From Entamoeba invadens IP1 (lineage: Eukaryota > Evosea > Mastigamoebida > Endamoebidae), in assembly GCF_000330505.1 (NCBI RefSeq), contig NW_004443692.1, positions 1,080,480 to 1,144,479 of the forward strand: DNA of 64,000 nt. Reading direction: 5' to 3'. The first letter of the stretch is position 1, and every line of letters starts with the position of its first letter. The notes below the pieces were generated by a model. It was given only the letters and a program-made list of their open reading frames with translations, ran no database searches and was not told the origin of the DNA. Below are positions 51,019-61,958 of the stretch, in pieces. The position numbers and the translations under genes are program-made.

Positions 51019-52157
51019 TCAAATCTGGTCATTGTCGATTTTGTCATCGTCGTCGTCATCATCCTCCCCATCACTCTCTTTTTCTTTCTCCTTTTCCTTT
51101 TCTTTTTCCTTCTCAGGGTTCTCTTTCTCCTTCTTCTTTTCCTCTGCTTCTTGTCGCATTTTAAATTCGTTGTCGTTCTTGTTGCGAATTAAGTCGTGAA
51201 TCGACAAGACGGTCTTGACCAAACTCGAGAGATAGACGGTGACCATTACATCGTTCATGTTCACTGAGAACTGTTCTGTATATTTTTCAATGTTTGGCGA
51301 CAAGTTGAAGATGTCTTGAATATTTTGAATGATTTTTTGATTCACGGGGATCTTCCCAGACTCTACCGCGGCCAAGTAATCTCTCATCACCTGACTGTAA
51401 GTCTTGTTTCATATTCAATCATCACTATACAAGAAGAGTAATTAAAACAAACCTTAATTTTCTCATCAAGAGCTTTGAGGGAATCAATTTTCAGTTGGAC
51501 TTCATGCTTCAAAACGGTTCCAGTAGGTTTCTGCAAATCCCTTAGAAGTCTTTCGACGCCGACTTCAGACTCATCGAAATTGACGTCAGTTGGGATGTGG
51601 ACAAAACGAAGTGAAAGTTCCGGTTGGAGTAAAATGTTTTGAGTTGTAGCGAGTGATTCTGCGGAGACGTACGAGTGGACTGGTAAATCGTGTGACACAT
51701 TATTTGAAACGTCGACAGTCAAATAGATCGGGTGTGCTGTATATTTTTGTATGACAGTATGAATTTGAATATCACATTGCTTGATTTTGTCTGACGTCGA
51801 GTACCACCCCACCAACACTTCTTTTGCTATTGATTAAACTATTCTAATTCATTCGTATTATATAATTCATTCTTATTAATTATACTATAACAAACCAGTG
51901 ACTCTCTGAGTCATTCGATATAACGTTTCTAAGTATTGATGATCTAAATACCATATTTGATCCTTTTCATCTTCATCAAAGGGAACGGCAAACGAGTTCA
52001 TGACGTCGACAACACCGCGGCGAATGAATCCTAAAAGAACACCAACTACACGTTTGCCTTCTTTCGCTGCACGGGTCTGATGGTCCGAAATAGATAGAAG
52101 GACTAAAGGGTGAACTATGACTTTCTTGATGTATGAACTCTCTAATGCCTCAGTCAT
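51019..52157 (-). CDS. RPN8: 26S proteasome lid subunit Rpn8 (MPN domain; 3 exons)
   Basis: Exons 52157-51896, 51826-51453 and 51390-51019 give 335 residues. The introns are 69 nt (GTTTGT...TAG) and 62 nt (GTTTGT...CAG). The MPN domain starts [18 protein letters not shown] and continues across intron 1 into [19 protein letters not shown]. The JAMM zinc residues are absent, as normal for the inactive Rpn8 partner of Rpn11. [17 protein letters not shown] and [17 protein letters not shown] match the C-terminal helices. The tail is a KEKE-type repeat with an Asp run ([11 protein letters not shown]). It is a structural subunit of the lid. Confidence 0.94.
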
Positions 52158-53705
52158 CTCTTTTTCTTTTTCGAGATTCTCCTCTTGAAGTTTTTTTCCA
52201 TTTCATATTCACTTTTTTTATCTCACAAATAGCTTTTTGTATAGCTCTTTTTCTATTATAACGATACTTTGTTTTATTAGTAATTTATAGTTTATTTTAA
52301 ACCTCATTTTGATTGATATGGAACTAATGACGTATTAGAACTTGAAATATTTTGGAAAAATTCAGATGTATAGATATTGTTTTTGATTGTTGTAAACTTA
52401 TTCAAAATACATTCAATAATGTTGTGGTCCATCTCTGTCTATCCATAACAACGAAACATAATAAAAAAGTCTTTGCTCGTTGACCTCTTTGATTGTACAA
52501 TTTCAATTATATGCACAACAATTTTATTAATATACAAACATATACAGAGACACTATTGTTGTTTGTAATACAGTGTTCTAACAAAACTCATTGTAGAATT
52601 TATTATTCGATTAAGTATTTGTTTTTTATTTTAGTTTATTTTTTTTCTTGTTTATTATTATTGAATATTGAAAGTGGATTTTATATTTTCCAAAAATAAA
52701 CTAAAATTTAATATAAAATTTATAATATACACAATTATATAAATAAAAAACTTAATAGCGTCCAAACTTTGAACAATTTCGTTGTAACGAATAAAAACTC
52801 TGTAAAAACACTTGAAAGAAATTGGTTTTCATTTTGTTTTTCAAAACGAAAATAAATGCTTTATTCAAACTATTTTTCACAAACATTAACGTTGAAAATG
52901 TTTTTAGAAATTTAATATAATTGTTTGGCATTCAGCACTTTTGATATAAATATTTATATTATTTAAATAAAATTTATTAGATCGGGATTTATCAAAGAAA
53001 ATGAATATTATTGTAGTTTATATCAACATTGTCCCAAAAGTGTATTGTATTATTTAGTAATAATAACTAATTTATTATTACAAATAAGTGTTTTTCTTTT
53101 TGATTTAATATTACAAGAAATATAACTGATTTTTGCTCTATCAATTCAATTGATGGTTAAAATTAAAACATTACCTTTAATTAATTATAATTATTATAAA
53201 TTATATTATATTATTAGAGACAAATCAAAAATTTACAACACAAATTCCAAAATCAAAACAATTTTATATTAGTTTAAGTTAATGAGAGTTCATTGTATTT
53301 TTAATAAATCGGGAAAGTGCCAATATTTTTATTTCAGTTTATATGTTTTATTCCTTATAAAAATAAATACTTCGATCAAATTTATAAATAGAAAACCCAT
53401 AAATTTACGTCACTCCCACCTTTTCTCATCATTTGAATTATAAAATATCAGACATATACCTCGTCTGAACCAGCCCTTCACCTGAAATGTGATTTTCGTT
53501 AGTCACAACTTCCAAAAATATATGTTAAATATTTAACAAATAAATTAAAAACACGTAAAACATTATATAGTATTGTAATAACATGTATCACAAGCACGAG
53601 TAACAAATATATTATATAAAATATTAAAAAAAATGATAACGAATTTCCATTTCTAGAGTGTTTAATTTGTATGAATTGAATGAAACTTGAAAGGCAGAGA
53701 CTGAA
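52158..53705. other. AT-rich intergenic region
   Basis: About 1.55 kb of very AT-rich spacer between divergent genes. ATCGGGA-type words occur at 52981 and 53308. No gene or RNA is recognised. Confidence 0.6.
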
Positions 53706-54287
53706 ATGTCGAAGCCACACGAGTCTCGCGGTGGGTTGCGGCAGTACAAAAACGTGACGAACCAGAAAATGTTAGAGCAGGCGATTTTTATAGTTTTAAT
53801 CAACCGGCATGCTGAAGTGATGATTAAACGGCGCAATGTCAAACCTTCAGTGACTCTTCCATTTGTTTGCATCTCACAAATCGCCTTTTCAGTGAATGAC
53901 TCGGTACTCTTTTCGCAAATGGTAGAGGAGAAGATCACTTCCATAATGAAGGATGAAATATCAAAAGGTGTGAAAGAGAGTACTGCGACTGAAAGAATGA
54001 AGAAAAATAGAATCAAACAAACGAATTACTTTTTAATCGACATTCTTTCAGAATTAGGGTATAAATATACATGGATTATTGAGTCGAAAAAAGTTGGAAC
54101 CGCCCCACATGAAATTATTGAATCAATTGTATGTACAAACGGACAGGTCATTCAAAGAGATGACATCGAAAAGTCGGGGAAAAAAATAAGCGAATTTTTG
54201 GCACAAGCGGTCAAGGAAAAACCTTGCGTCCTTTTCGAAAGGAACGAACCGAGGCTACAGCAACGACTGAATATCACACAAATTTGA
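53706..54287 (+). CDS. Orphan-family protein, copy 2
   Basis: A 193-residue soluble protein from ATG 53706, homologous to the protein at 1094-1819. It shares the order of an IFIVLINRHAEV-like hydrophobic strand, the basic linker VKESTATERMKKNR, FLIDILSELGYKYTWI, and an ERNEPRLQQRLN end. It is shorter at the N-terminus, and the C-terminal basic tail of copy 1 is missing. The C-terminal half differs more. It has no TM or signal. Two diverged copies 52 kb apart, in the same orientation, indicate a gene family rather than a recent tandem duplication. Function is unknown. Confidence 0.75.
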   Translation: MSKPHESRGGLRQYKNVTNQKMLEQAIFIVLINRHAEVMIKRRNVKPSVTLPFVCISQIAFSVNDSVLFSQMVEEKITSIMKDEISKGVKESTATERMKKNRIKQTNYFLIDILSELGYKYTWIIESKKVGTAPHEIIESIVCTNGQVIQRDDIEKSGKKISEFLAQAVKEKPCVLFERNEPRLQQRLNITQI

Positions 54288-55219
54288 GACGTGGCCGTTT
54301 ATTTGTATTTATTCAACTGAAAGTGCAACCAATAAATCATGTTTTAGTGTTGCTTAAGGCGTTTTATGACAAATTTCCGTTATAGTAATTAATGATTTGG
54401 TTATATTTAATAATTAACAATTGTATAGATCCAATAATCGGGTTTTTACATATCAAAATTATTTTATGGCATATTGAATAATGTGGTATCTGATCAATTA
54501 TTTAGAAAAGACGTATAAATTATTATTGAAATATTTGACTTGTATAACAATGAAATGTTGGGAAATTAACCAATTTAAAATCAGAGGAAAGGTGGTTAAT
54601 AATATTTATTTGTTCTTATCAATTGTGTCAAACACAAGTGCTATTTGCGGGCATATTCGGCAAGTTATTTAACTATTTTTTCAAAGTCCAAAATTTACTT
54701 GTATTTTTATATATGTGTTAATCATTTTTTAAAAAATGCTTTGACAATTATAATTATATTAATTAAAATATATTTCAATGATCAAATTGGGTTTATTAAA
54801 TTTGTTTTCATTTTATACAACTTGTGTTTAAGTCTTTGCAATTGATGCCACATCAATTAAATTATCATTTCAGATATTACTATGTTTTATGTGGATAATA
54901 TTTTCTTATTATCAATAGTCATAACAATTCAACACTCTTACTGTTTCCAACATACAATCACAATATCAACTTATCTGATAATCATATAATTCCTCAACCC
55001 AAAAAAATGAGGTTCCTCAAAAAAGAATTTAATTCCTCAAAAAGAATTCTAAAATTAAATAAAACAATAAAGTTGATAATAAAAAACACAATCAACAAAT
55101 AAAAATTAACTTATTTTTTATAATGTAATAAAAAGAATTATTGAGTATTATAATTTTCGAATTTTTCAAAAGTTTTTCCAAATTTACGAACTAAAAACTA
55201 ATGAAACTCAAAAGATAAC
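54288..55219. other. AT-rich intergenic region
   Basis: About 930 bp of AT-rich spacer with only short spurious frames. Nothing recognised. Confidence 0.6.
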
Positions 55220-56512
55220 ATGGAACCTTGGGGATATTTAAAATCGCTCACCCCCACATACCCAAACGTCCTCCTCACAACGAGTGTGACCACAATAGGT
55301 CGTAACAACAAAGTTTGTAAACTGACTGACCCGAACTTTAGCTCCCGTCACTGTAAAATTGAACGTGAGACCATTGGTAAAGAGGCCATCTTTAAGTTGG
55401 AAGATCTTTCCACAAATGGGACTTACCTCAACAAACGCCACATCCAGAAAGGTGAATCTGTAGTTCTGCGCGTGTACGACGAGATTACTCTTCTTGATCC
55501 AAAAGCCATGAAAGACAAATGTGTGACATACACTTTTATTGACAACGACTTTGAACGCAAAGAGATCGAGTTAGGAGGGGCACAGACCAAATACGACTTT
55601 TTGGAGTTTTTAGGGAAAGGCAACTTTGGTGTTGTCAAAAAGGTTCGTAACATCGAAACAGGCAAAATATGTGCGATGAAGATCATTGACATTTCAAGTG
55701 CGCGCGAGAAGGGAGAAGACAATTTGATTCGAAGAGAGTGTGACATCTTAAGACAAGTCGACCATCCTTCTATCATCAAATTGTACGACGTTTTTGAGAC
55801 TCGAATGTATGTGTACATAGTCATGGAATATATTGGGGGTGGCAACTTATTTCAAGCCATCATTCTTTCACACAAACACTACGAAGACACAAGAAAACAA
55901 GAGGTGACGACACTTGAAAACACTTTGAAGGCTACGACCGACCCAGCGATGAAACAGAAATTGCAGAATAGTCTTGGAGAGATCATTCGAGATATCAACG
56001 AGACGGGGTTTTCCGAGGAAGTGACATTACTTATTATGAAACAAGTATTAGAAGCCTTAGTGTATCTCCATGCTAAAGGTATTATTCATAGAGACTTAAA
56101 ATTGGAGAATGTCATGTGGACAGGAAGTGGGTACGAAATTCGAGTCTCCGACTTTGGACTGGGAAGAACGGTTGGGAAGAACTCGAGGGCGGAAACCATT
56201 TGTGGCACTCAAATCTTCACCCCACCAGAACTGTATTCGGGAAAAACTTATGATGGTACTAAAATGGATGTGTACAGCTGCGGAGTCATGGTATATATGA
56301 TGCTCACTTCCCAATTCCCATTCGATATGAAAATGCAAAGCTCCGAACTCGTGCAAAAAATAATAAAGGGGGAATTCATCCCAAGAGCTAAATTCACTAA
56401 GGTCTCACCAGAAGTGGTGGATCTCATGCAAAATATGCTCCTCGGAAATCCAGAAAAAAGATTCTCCGCAGCACAATGCCTTCAACACGAAATATTCACA
56501 CGAAAACACTGA
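55220..56512 (+). CDS. FHA-domain Ser/Thr kinase (CHK2/Rad53-like)
   Basis: A 430-residue intronless protein. An FHA domain at about 20-100 has the phosphothreonine-binding residues: TTIGRNNKV (Arg), SSRHC (Ser-Arg-His) and STNGTYLN (Asn). A CAMK-type kinase follows (about 125-425): GKGNFGVVKK, AMKIID, HRDLKLENVM, VSDFGLGR and PPEL in place of APE. An insertion of about 50 residues lies between kinase subdomains V and VI. FHA plus kinase order fits the CHK2/Rad53/DUN1 checkpoint group. No SQ/TQ cluster precedes the FHA domain, so direct ATM-type activation is less clear. Confidence 0.9.
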   Translation: MEPWGYLKSLTPTYPNVLLTTSVTTIGRNNKVCKLTDPNFSSRHCKIERETIGKEAIFKLEDLSTNGTYLNKRHIQKGESVVLRVYDEITLLDPKAMKDKCVTYTFIDNDFERKEIELGGAQTKYDFLEFLGKGNFGVVKKVRNIETGKICAMKIIDISSAREKGEDNLIRRECDILRQVDHPSIIKLYDVFETRMYVYIVMEYIGGGNLFQAIILSHKHYEDTRKQEVTTLENTLKATTDPAMKQKLQNSLGEIIRDINETGFSEEVTLLIMKQVLEALVYLHAKGIIHRDLKLENVMWTGSGYEIRVSDFGLGRTVGKNSRAETICGTQIFTPPELYSGKTYDGTKMDVYSCGVMVYMMLTSQFPFDMKMQSSELVQKIIKGEFIPRAKFTKVSPEVVDLMQNMLLGNPEKRFSAAQCLQHEIFTRKH

Positions 56513-57090
56513 AATAATTAATGAGTTTATTTGATGGTTTAAGTTAGTTGATTCAAACATGATTCGTTATTTAAAAACAACACGTTAAATATTTTTATAC
56601 TTCTTTATTTTACTAATTCTATAGTTTAATAATGATTTAATATCAAAAGTATTTAGTGTATGAAAAAATATAGTAAATTAATGATAATTATACTAGAAAT
56701 ATTTAATATAAAACAATTGAGTTGATTTTGAAAAAAAAATAATGGGAGATTGTGCAATAACTCCAATCTTGTATTGTTTTCATTAAAAGAATTTAATAAA
56801 TGGTAATACAAAAAATAAAATGCCGAAAAGAAAAGCAAGAAAAAAACAACTTCTTGTTTTCTCAAATAATACTTCGAAAGAATTACCAAATGTGTTTTGT
56901 ATTTATTGGGCATTTCCCGATGAATAGCATTTATTTCACCTGTCTGTCAATCCAATAACAACAAATAAAAAATAAAAACAACAAAAATGAGAGGTATATC
57001 AAAAATGTGAGATTGAGAGGCCAATCAAAAGCGGAACGAAAAAAGGGATGAATTACCAAAAAGGAAAAAGAAAAGAAGCAAATAAGTTTC
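56513..57090. other. Intergenic region
   Basis: A 578-bp AT-rich spacer between convergent genes. A TTCCCGAT word lies at 56914-56921. No gene recognised. Confidence 0.55.
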
Positions 57091-57480
57091 TTAGAAAAGA
57101 TGGCTGTGCATAAGTCTTCTTTCGACCTTGCAGTTTCTGATGACCTCGTTTCTTGCGCGGGGGTTAAGTCTTTTGATGACCTTCTTAATGATGTGTCTGG
57201 TCTTTTTAATTCTTTTGTCGACCTTCACGACGCTTTTCCTTAATTTTGTGATGACGCGTTTCAAATGGTTCCGAGCCCTCGAGCACCCAGCGTTAAACAA
57301 ATCCTCGTATGAGGCATCAAGTGCATCCAACAGATTTCTTCTAACATCTTCCAAGTGTTCGATTTGTGTCTCTATCATACATACTCGTTGCTCGGCGACC
57401 TCTTTTTCCATGTAACTCACACCAAAGAATGGGTACGCGTTGATGCAGACAATCAATGTAAATATCGCTAACGCTCGCAT
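57091..57480 (-). CDS. Small secreted basic helical protein
   Basis: A 129-residue protein with a clear signal peptide (MRALAIFTLIVCINAYPFFG). The mature part (about 110 residues) is helical, with four or so cysteines, an acidic first half (IEHLEDVRRNLLDALDASYE) and a strongly basic second half (KLRKSVVKVDKRIKKTRHII). No family recognised. A secreted or vesicle-lumen binding protein is likely. Codon use and composition are clearly above the AT-rich flanks. Confidence 0.72.
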   Translation of the reverse strand: MRALAIFTLIVCINAYPFFGVSYMEKEVAEQRVCMIETQIEHLEDVRRNLLDALDASYEDLFNAGCSRARNHLKRVITKLRKSVVKVDKRIKKTRHIIKKVIKRLNPRARNEVIRNCKVERRLMHSHLF

Positions 57481-58146
57481 TTACTGAAAAATATAATTTC
57501 AGTTGCTTTTTTTTAAAGTTCTTCCTTTTTATGATTTTTCGAGAACTTATTTTGCTTAATTTTAGGAGTTCTATTGTTTTTTTTTTGTGGTCAATCACTT
57601 GAGTTCGTATAAGTTTCTTTGTTATTAATTTTGTGTTGGTGAAAGATATTTTTTTTATGGGTTGTGTAGTCATTTTTTTTATTTTTTTATTCATTTTTTT
57701 GGTGGAATTATTAAAATATAATAATTTTTCAATAATAATTATTGTATTATTATGAGATGGGTGCAAATTTGAAGGTAAATCAATTTATAGTTATTAGTAT
57801 AGATTAAAAATAATGAATATTTAATCATTTTAAAAAAGCCCCAAAAAACAAAAAAAATATAAAAAAAGTGTTTTTTACTATACTTATTCTATATAAAAAT
57901 AATCAAATTATTAAATAACAAGAACAATAATAAAATTTACTAATAAAAAAACGATATTAAAAATAAGTTCATCAGTAAGTGTTAAAAAGTTCAATTAATG
58001 TGTAATAAATCGGGAATATGAAGTTTTTGTAGATAAAAAAACAAAAAATAATAATGTATTTTATAAGAAATAATAAAAACATGATTAATCGGGAGATTAG
58101 GTATGTTGGAATGAACAAACATAAGAGTAATCTAAAAAATAGAAAA
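57481..58146. other. Divergent AT-rich intergenic region
   Basis: About 670 bp between divergent genes with many homopolymer runs. ATCGGGA words occur at 58009 and 58088. The in-frame ATG at 58054 upstream of the kinase lies in AT-rich sequence and is probably not used. Confidence 0.55.
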
Positions 58147-59898
58147 ATGGCCCTTGTTGACCACCGAGCCATTCAACCAGACTTGATTTCGGAATCATTT
58201 TACTACGCCGCGGTGGGGACACACACAACGGAACTGACACATTCCATCCTTCACTTTAACTTTTCCGATCGTACTCTTACGGTGTATCCCGAAAATTCAT
58301 TTCACACCCCCGATGGGCCCACCTCCGAGGAAATACTCTTTTCAATGTTCGACTGCGCATACATCATGCGTTCTGGAGAAGTCTCCATTATCAAAGTTGA
58401 ATTTTATTCAACGAGAAATATGTACATTCGCGCAAATAACGTGAGTGACCACAACACACTCTACACAATTTTTAGAGCACTCACAAGAAGCATCAGAACA
58501 CTTTTTAAAAAGGACTTTTTGGCGTTGGACTGGAGACAGAAGATTAGGGTTTTTGACTGTACGTTTAGGGGAAGAACCGACCCTTTGGAATTCACTATTT
58601 ACAATGGAGTTGTCACTGTCTCGTACAAGAGATGTGCTATTCCATGCATCATTATTCCGATGGACTCAACCGTAACTATTTCGAGAAGAAATTCTTTGCA
58701 TATTACTTCGAACCTTAAAAAGGTGCTTCTTGTTCTTTCACCAGACGACTTACAAGAGGCGTTTAAGCTTCTTTCAAATTGTAGGCATAGAGTTGTCCCA
58801 CCACCTCGCGTTGTAAACGACATGAACGCCGGGAGACTGTCGGAACTATCAAGCTATGCAATGCAGCTTGTCGAAGAGGATGAGCTATACCCCGAAGAAT
58901 GTCTGGAACACTTTGATGAGCTGTGCGAAGTGCTCAAGTACATTGGAAAGAAGAAATACGCCACACGACAACAAAAGGTCGATTACATGAACGAGAAGTA
59001 CCAGAAGAAGGAAAAACTGGACGACCCTCCGAAAGAGTATCCCGAAGACGACCTGATGCAGTACGTGACATCATCAAATCCATTTTTGGAATTGCGTCGG
59101 TTGGAATCAGTTGGGAAAGGTGGGTTTGGAGAGGTGTTCAAGGCGCAGATGAAGAGCGATGGTCGTTTTGTTGCTTTAAAAGTGTTGAAACACTCCATAT
59201 CAGAAAGATACACAAAAATAGGGCAAGAGATTGCGCGGATGGCGACGTGGAAAAACGAGTATTTGATTGGGATCGAGAAGTGTTGGTTGTATGAGAATCG
59301 TGTGTATATAGTGATGCCGATGTGCAATGCAGGCAGTGTCAAAACGGTCGTGAAGAACAAGGATCATGTGTTTGCGCTTTGCGACGTGGCGTATGTCATC
59401 GGAAGTGTGTTAAATGGGTTGGCGTACATCCATGAGAGAGGTTTTATACATCGAGATATCAAACCGGCCAATATTTTGATGAACGAAAATGGAGGAGTGA
59501 AACTTATTGATTTCGGACTTGTCACCCGCGTCGAGTCTAAGCCGCACACCCGTTCCGGGTCAAAGCAATACATGGCACCTGAAGTTATTTTGCAGAAGGA
59601 GTACGACGAGAAGGTTGATATATGGAGTATTGGGTGTGTGACGCAAGAGCTGGCAGAAGGAAAGAGCCCGTACAGAGAAGATGGAATCGTCAAGTTGTTA
59701 TTTAGAACCGTCACCAATGGGGCCATGGGGTTGAGAAGAATCAAGTATTGGGACAACGTGTTCATTGATTTTGTCTCTCAGTGCTTCTACTACAAACCAG
59801 AACAAAGGTTGTCAGCTAAAGAGCTCTTAGCACATCCGTTTATTGGATGGGCGACCACAAGCTACTTCTACAAAAAATACCATAATTTACCTCAATAA
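58147..59898 (+). CDS. STE-like kinase with N-terminal PH-like region
   Basis: A 583-residue protein from ATG 58147. Two further in-frame ATGs upstream would add up to 31 AT-biased residues. The first 250 residues are beta-rich and may form one or two PH-like domains (LHFNFSDRTLTVYPEN...; PLEFTIYNGVVTVSYKR). A charged linker (about 255-340) precedes the kinase: GKGGFGEVFKAQ, FVALKVLK, HRDIKPANIL, LIDFGLV and APEV. The sequence fits the STE20/PAK-like or MAP3K-like group. No CRIB motif was seen. Predicted role: signalling at membranes. The PH assignment is tentative. Confidence 0.8.
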   Translation: MALVDHRAIQPDLISESFYYAAVGTHTTELTHSILHFNFSDRTLTVYPENSFHTPDGPTSEEILFSMFDCAYIMRSGEVSIIKVEFYSTRNMYIRANNVSDHNTLYTIFRALTRSIRTLFKKDFLALDWRQKIRVFDCTFRGRTDPLEFTIYNGVVTVSYKRCAIPCIIIPMDSTVTISRRNSLHITSNLKKVLLVLSPDDLQEAFKLLSNCRHRVVPPPRVVNDMNAGRLSELSSYAMQLVEEDELYPEECLEHFDELCEVLKYIGKKKYATRQQKVDYMNEKYQKKEKLDDPPKEYPEDDLMQYVTSSNPFLELRRLESVGKGGFGEVFKAQMKSDGRFVALKVLKHSISERYTKIGQEIARMATWKNEYLIGIEKCWLYENRVYIVMPMCNAGSVKTVVKNKDHVFALCDVAYVIGSVLNGLAYIHERGFIHRDIKPANILMNENGGVKLIDFGLVTRVESKPHTRSGSKQYMAPEVILQKEYDEKVDIWSIGCVTQELAEGKSPYREDGIVKLLFRTVTNGAMGLRRIKYWDNVFIDFVSQCFYYKPEQRLSAKELLAHPFIGWATTSYFYKKYHNLPQ

Positions 59899-60660
59899 GT
59901 GTGTTTTTGTTCTTTGGTACAAGTGTTTTGTGTAGAGTCGAAGTTGGGCTTATCCAAAACATATGAAAATCCAGAAAAGAATTAGAAATCAGTGCTTTAT
60001 GTTTTTGTAACTTTTTTAAATGTTTAACCATAATATAAAATAGATTATAATAAATTACTTTATTTTGTTAAATTATAATTAATATTGTTTACAATGAGAA
60101 ATTAAAGTCAATGGAATAACCCAATTATTACCATTATTAATTTTTAATAAATAATCAATAAATTATTTGTGTTTAAAAATTAAACATTATAAAAAAGCAA
60201 ATGTAAAGCAAGAAATAGCAATCAAAAATGAAAAAAAGAGACTTCACAAATCAACTTTCCTGAATTTGCAGAAAGGGTTAGATGATTGCTGTTTACTAAC
60301 AGTTTTGTATAGCGTGATAAAACGGGTTTTAATCGTCAATTGACAATGAAAAACAACAAAACTTCAAAACATCGGATTATATTCTAAAACGTTCCTTTTG
60401 AGTTGGGTAATAATACAACTACAAAAAACGATATATTATTTTAGTTGTTTATTATACAATATATTGTTATATATTAATAATATATTTTTGTTAACCATCG
60501 TTTTAATACAAAAACTGCTGTTTTGAACCAGAAACGTTAATCCAAAAAAATAATTCTGAGATTGCTCTAAAAATAAATGCTGACAGAAAAATGCCAGCGG
60601 TGTCTCTTTTTACAGACACAAGGAAAAAGTATAGATTCTAATTAATAAGAACTATACTTA
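59899..60660. other. AT-rich intergenic region
   Basis: About 760 bp between the kinase gene and the remnant at 60.7 kb. No gene or RNA recognised. Confidence 0.55.
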
Positions 60661-61100
60661 CTAGTTACATGAATCAAGAAAGAATTGAGTGAATAATCCA
60701 ATGAAGAGTGCAAACTGAAAAACACACCCTTCGATGTCTGACATAGCAAGACCAATTGCACTTCCATATTTCTCATTCAAGAAGTTTGTCACCGTGGTGT
60801 GTTGAATACATTGGACTGACTTGACAGCTTTTGTCCGACTTTTCATTTTCGAAGGATAGTCCGCAAAGAAAACAATATCCCAAGGGACGAGAACCCTATT
60901 GTGTCAGACCCAAATTTCGTAGCTTCTCACAAAAAGGATTTCTCTGGCTGTGAAGTCCCAGAACTTAAACACAGAACTGAAACCGTCAGCTTGGAACCAA
61001 GTTGTGAGTCTCACCAATAACGTGTACTTTGTCCGTATGTAACAAATTTGTTTTCGTATCAAATTGAGTGTTAACAGAAATACAACTCCAAACTAGTTTT
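60661..61100. other. Possible gene remnant, strand uncertain
   Basis: This 440-bp patch has higher GC content and long open frames on both strands. The minus strand is open from about 61097 to a stop at 60661 except for one TGA near 60900, and includes an ATG frame of 61 codons (60846-60661). The plus strand has an open frame ending at about 61019 (including SGCEVPELKHRTETVSLEPS) but no ATG. A GTTTGT...TAG pair could also join short plus-strand exons. No reading gives a recognised protein; a pseudogene is the simplest view. Confidence 0.35.
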
Positions 61101-61308
61101 TCTGGAATTTTTACTATTAATTATACTATTATTTGTAAAGTAAATGTATTGATATTTTTAGTATTTATTATAAATACTAAAAATTTATTTATTATAAACC
61201 AGTTACCATTTTCTATCGATAACCATTATTATAGTATTATTAATTGTTCATTCTTTTTATTTTTAATCAAAGTTATTCAAACTTTATTTCATAAACCAAT
61301 AAAGGTGG

Positions 61309-61659
61309 ATGAAACAGGTCAATGAGTTTAAAGTAGAACAATTTATTAACGCAACAAGTTTGGTGTATACATCGACAGTGTTCGCAGTGCTGTTTTGGAT
61401 CATTGCCTTTTGTGTTGCAATGAAAGATATTCTTGTGGATTATTACTTCCTTTTTTTCTTCACATTGGGGTGTATCTTTATCGTTCCACCACTCGTGTTG
61501 AACACATCCCCGTTATTGGGTAACGGGAAGAATCTCAAAAATGATGGAACCCACCACGAAAAGTTTGAACTGATCGATGAAAAATTAGACGGAGTGAATT
61601 TGACGGAGTCACAGCAGATGTTCGATCACAGGGCGCCCGAACCAAAGAACTTCAAGTAA
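61309..61659 (+). CDS. Small two-TM membrane protein
   Basis: A 116-residue protein with two hydrophobic helices (about 17-36 and 44-66), a short loop between them and a hydrophilic, acidic C-terminal tail (EKFELIDEKLDGVNL). No signal peptide is present, so the N-terminus probably faces the cytosol. No family recognised. It is similar in size to the two-TM protein at 15790-16116 but not obviously related. Confidence 0.6.
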   Translation: MKQVNEFKVEQFINATSLVYTSTVFAVLFWIIAFCVAMKDILVDYYFLFFFTLGCIFIVPPLVLNTSPLLGNGKNLKNDGTHHEKFELIDEKLDGVNLTESQQMFDHRAPEPKNFK

Positions 61660-61958
61660 TTGTACGCTTGTCTGTAATACATTTATTCTTTTTTATTATT
61701 TATTATATTTTATAATACCATTACTATTATATATGTTTTTTTTTTGTTAATTAAAAATTATAATAAGAGAATTAATCAATTAACTAATATAACATCCTGA
61801 TGTCATACAATCGAATAACACCAACTTTATATAAAAAAATATAAACTAGTAGTATACTAGTAAAACAACTATAGAATAAGTTAAACAAGAAGACGAAGAA
61901 AAAGGGTTGAGAAGGGTTTTTAAGAGGAAGGACTCAGAAATTACACCGAGTCTTAGCC
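61660..61958. other. Intergenic region, upstream of uS15
   Basis: About 300 bp, AT-rich, with a palindrome-like ACTAGTAGTATACTAGT near 61847 shortly before the uS15 start and a TATA-like run at about 61827. The function is unproven. Confidence 0.4.

Noticed and set aside
58054..58146. Upstream ATG extension of the STE-like kinase
   Set aside because: The 31 residues are Lys/Asn biased and lie in AT-rich sequence. The ATG at 58147 marks the composition change.
60241..60420. Possible C/D-box snoRNA (GATGATT near CTGA)
   Set aside because: Box order and terminal stem do not fit, and no guide complement could be checked.
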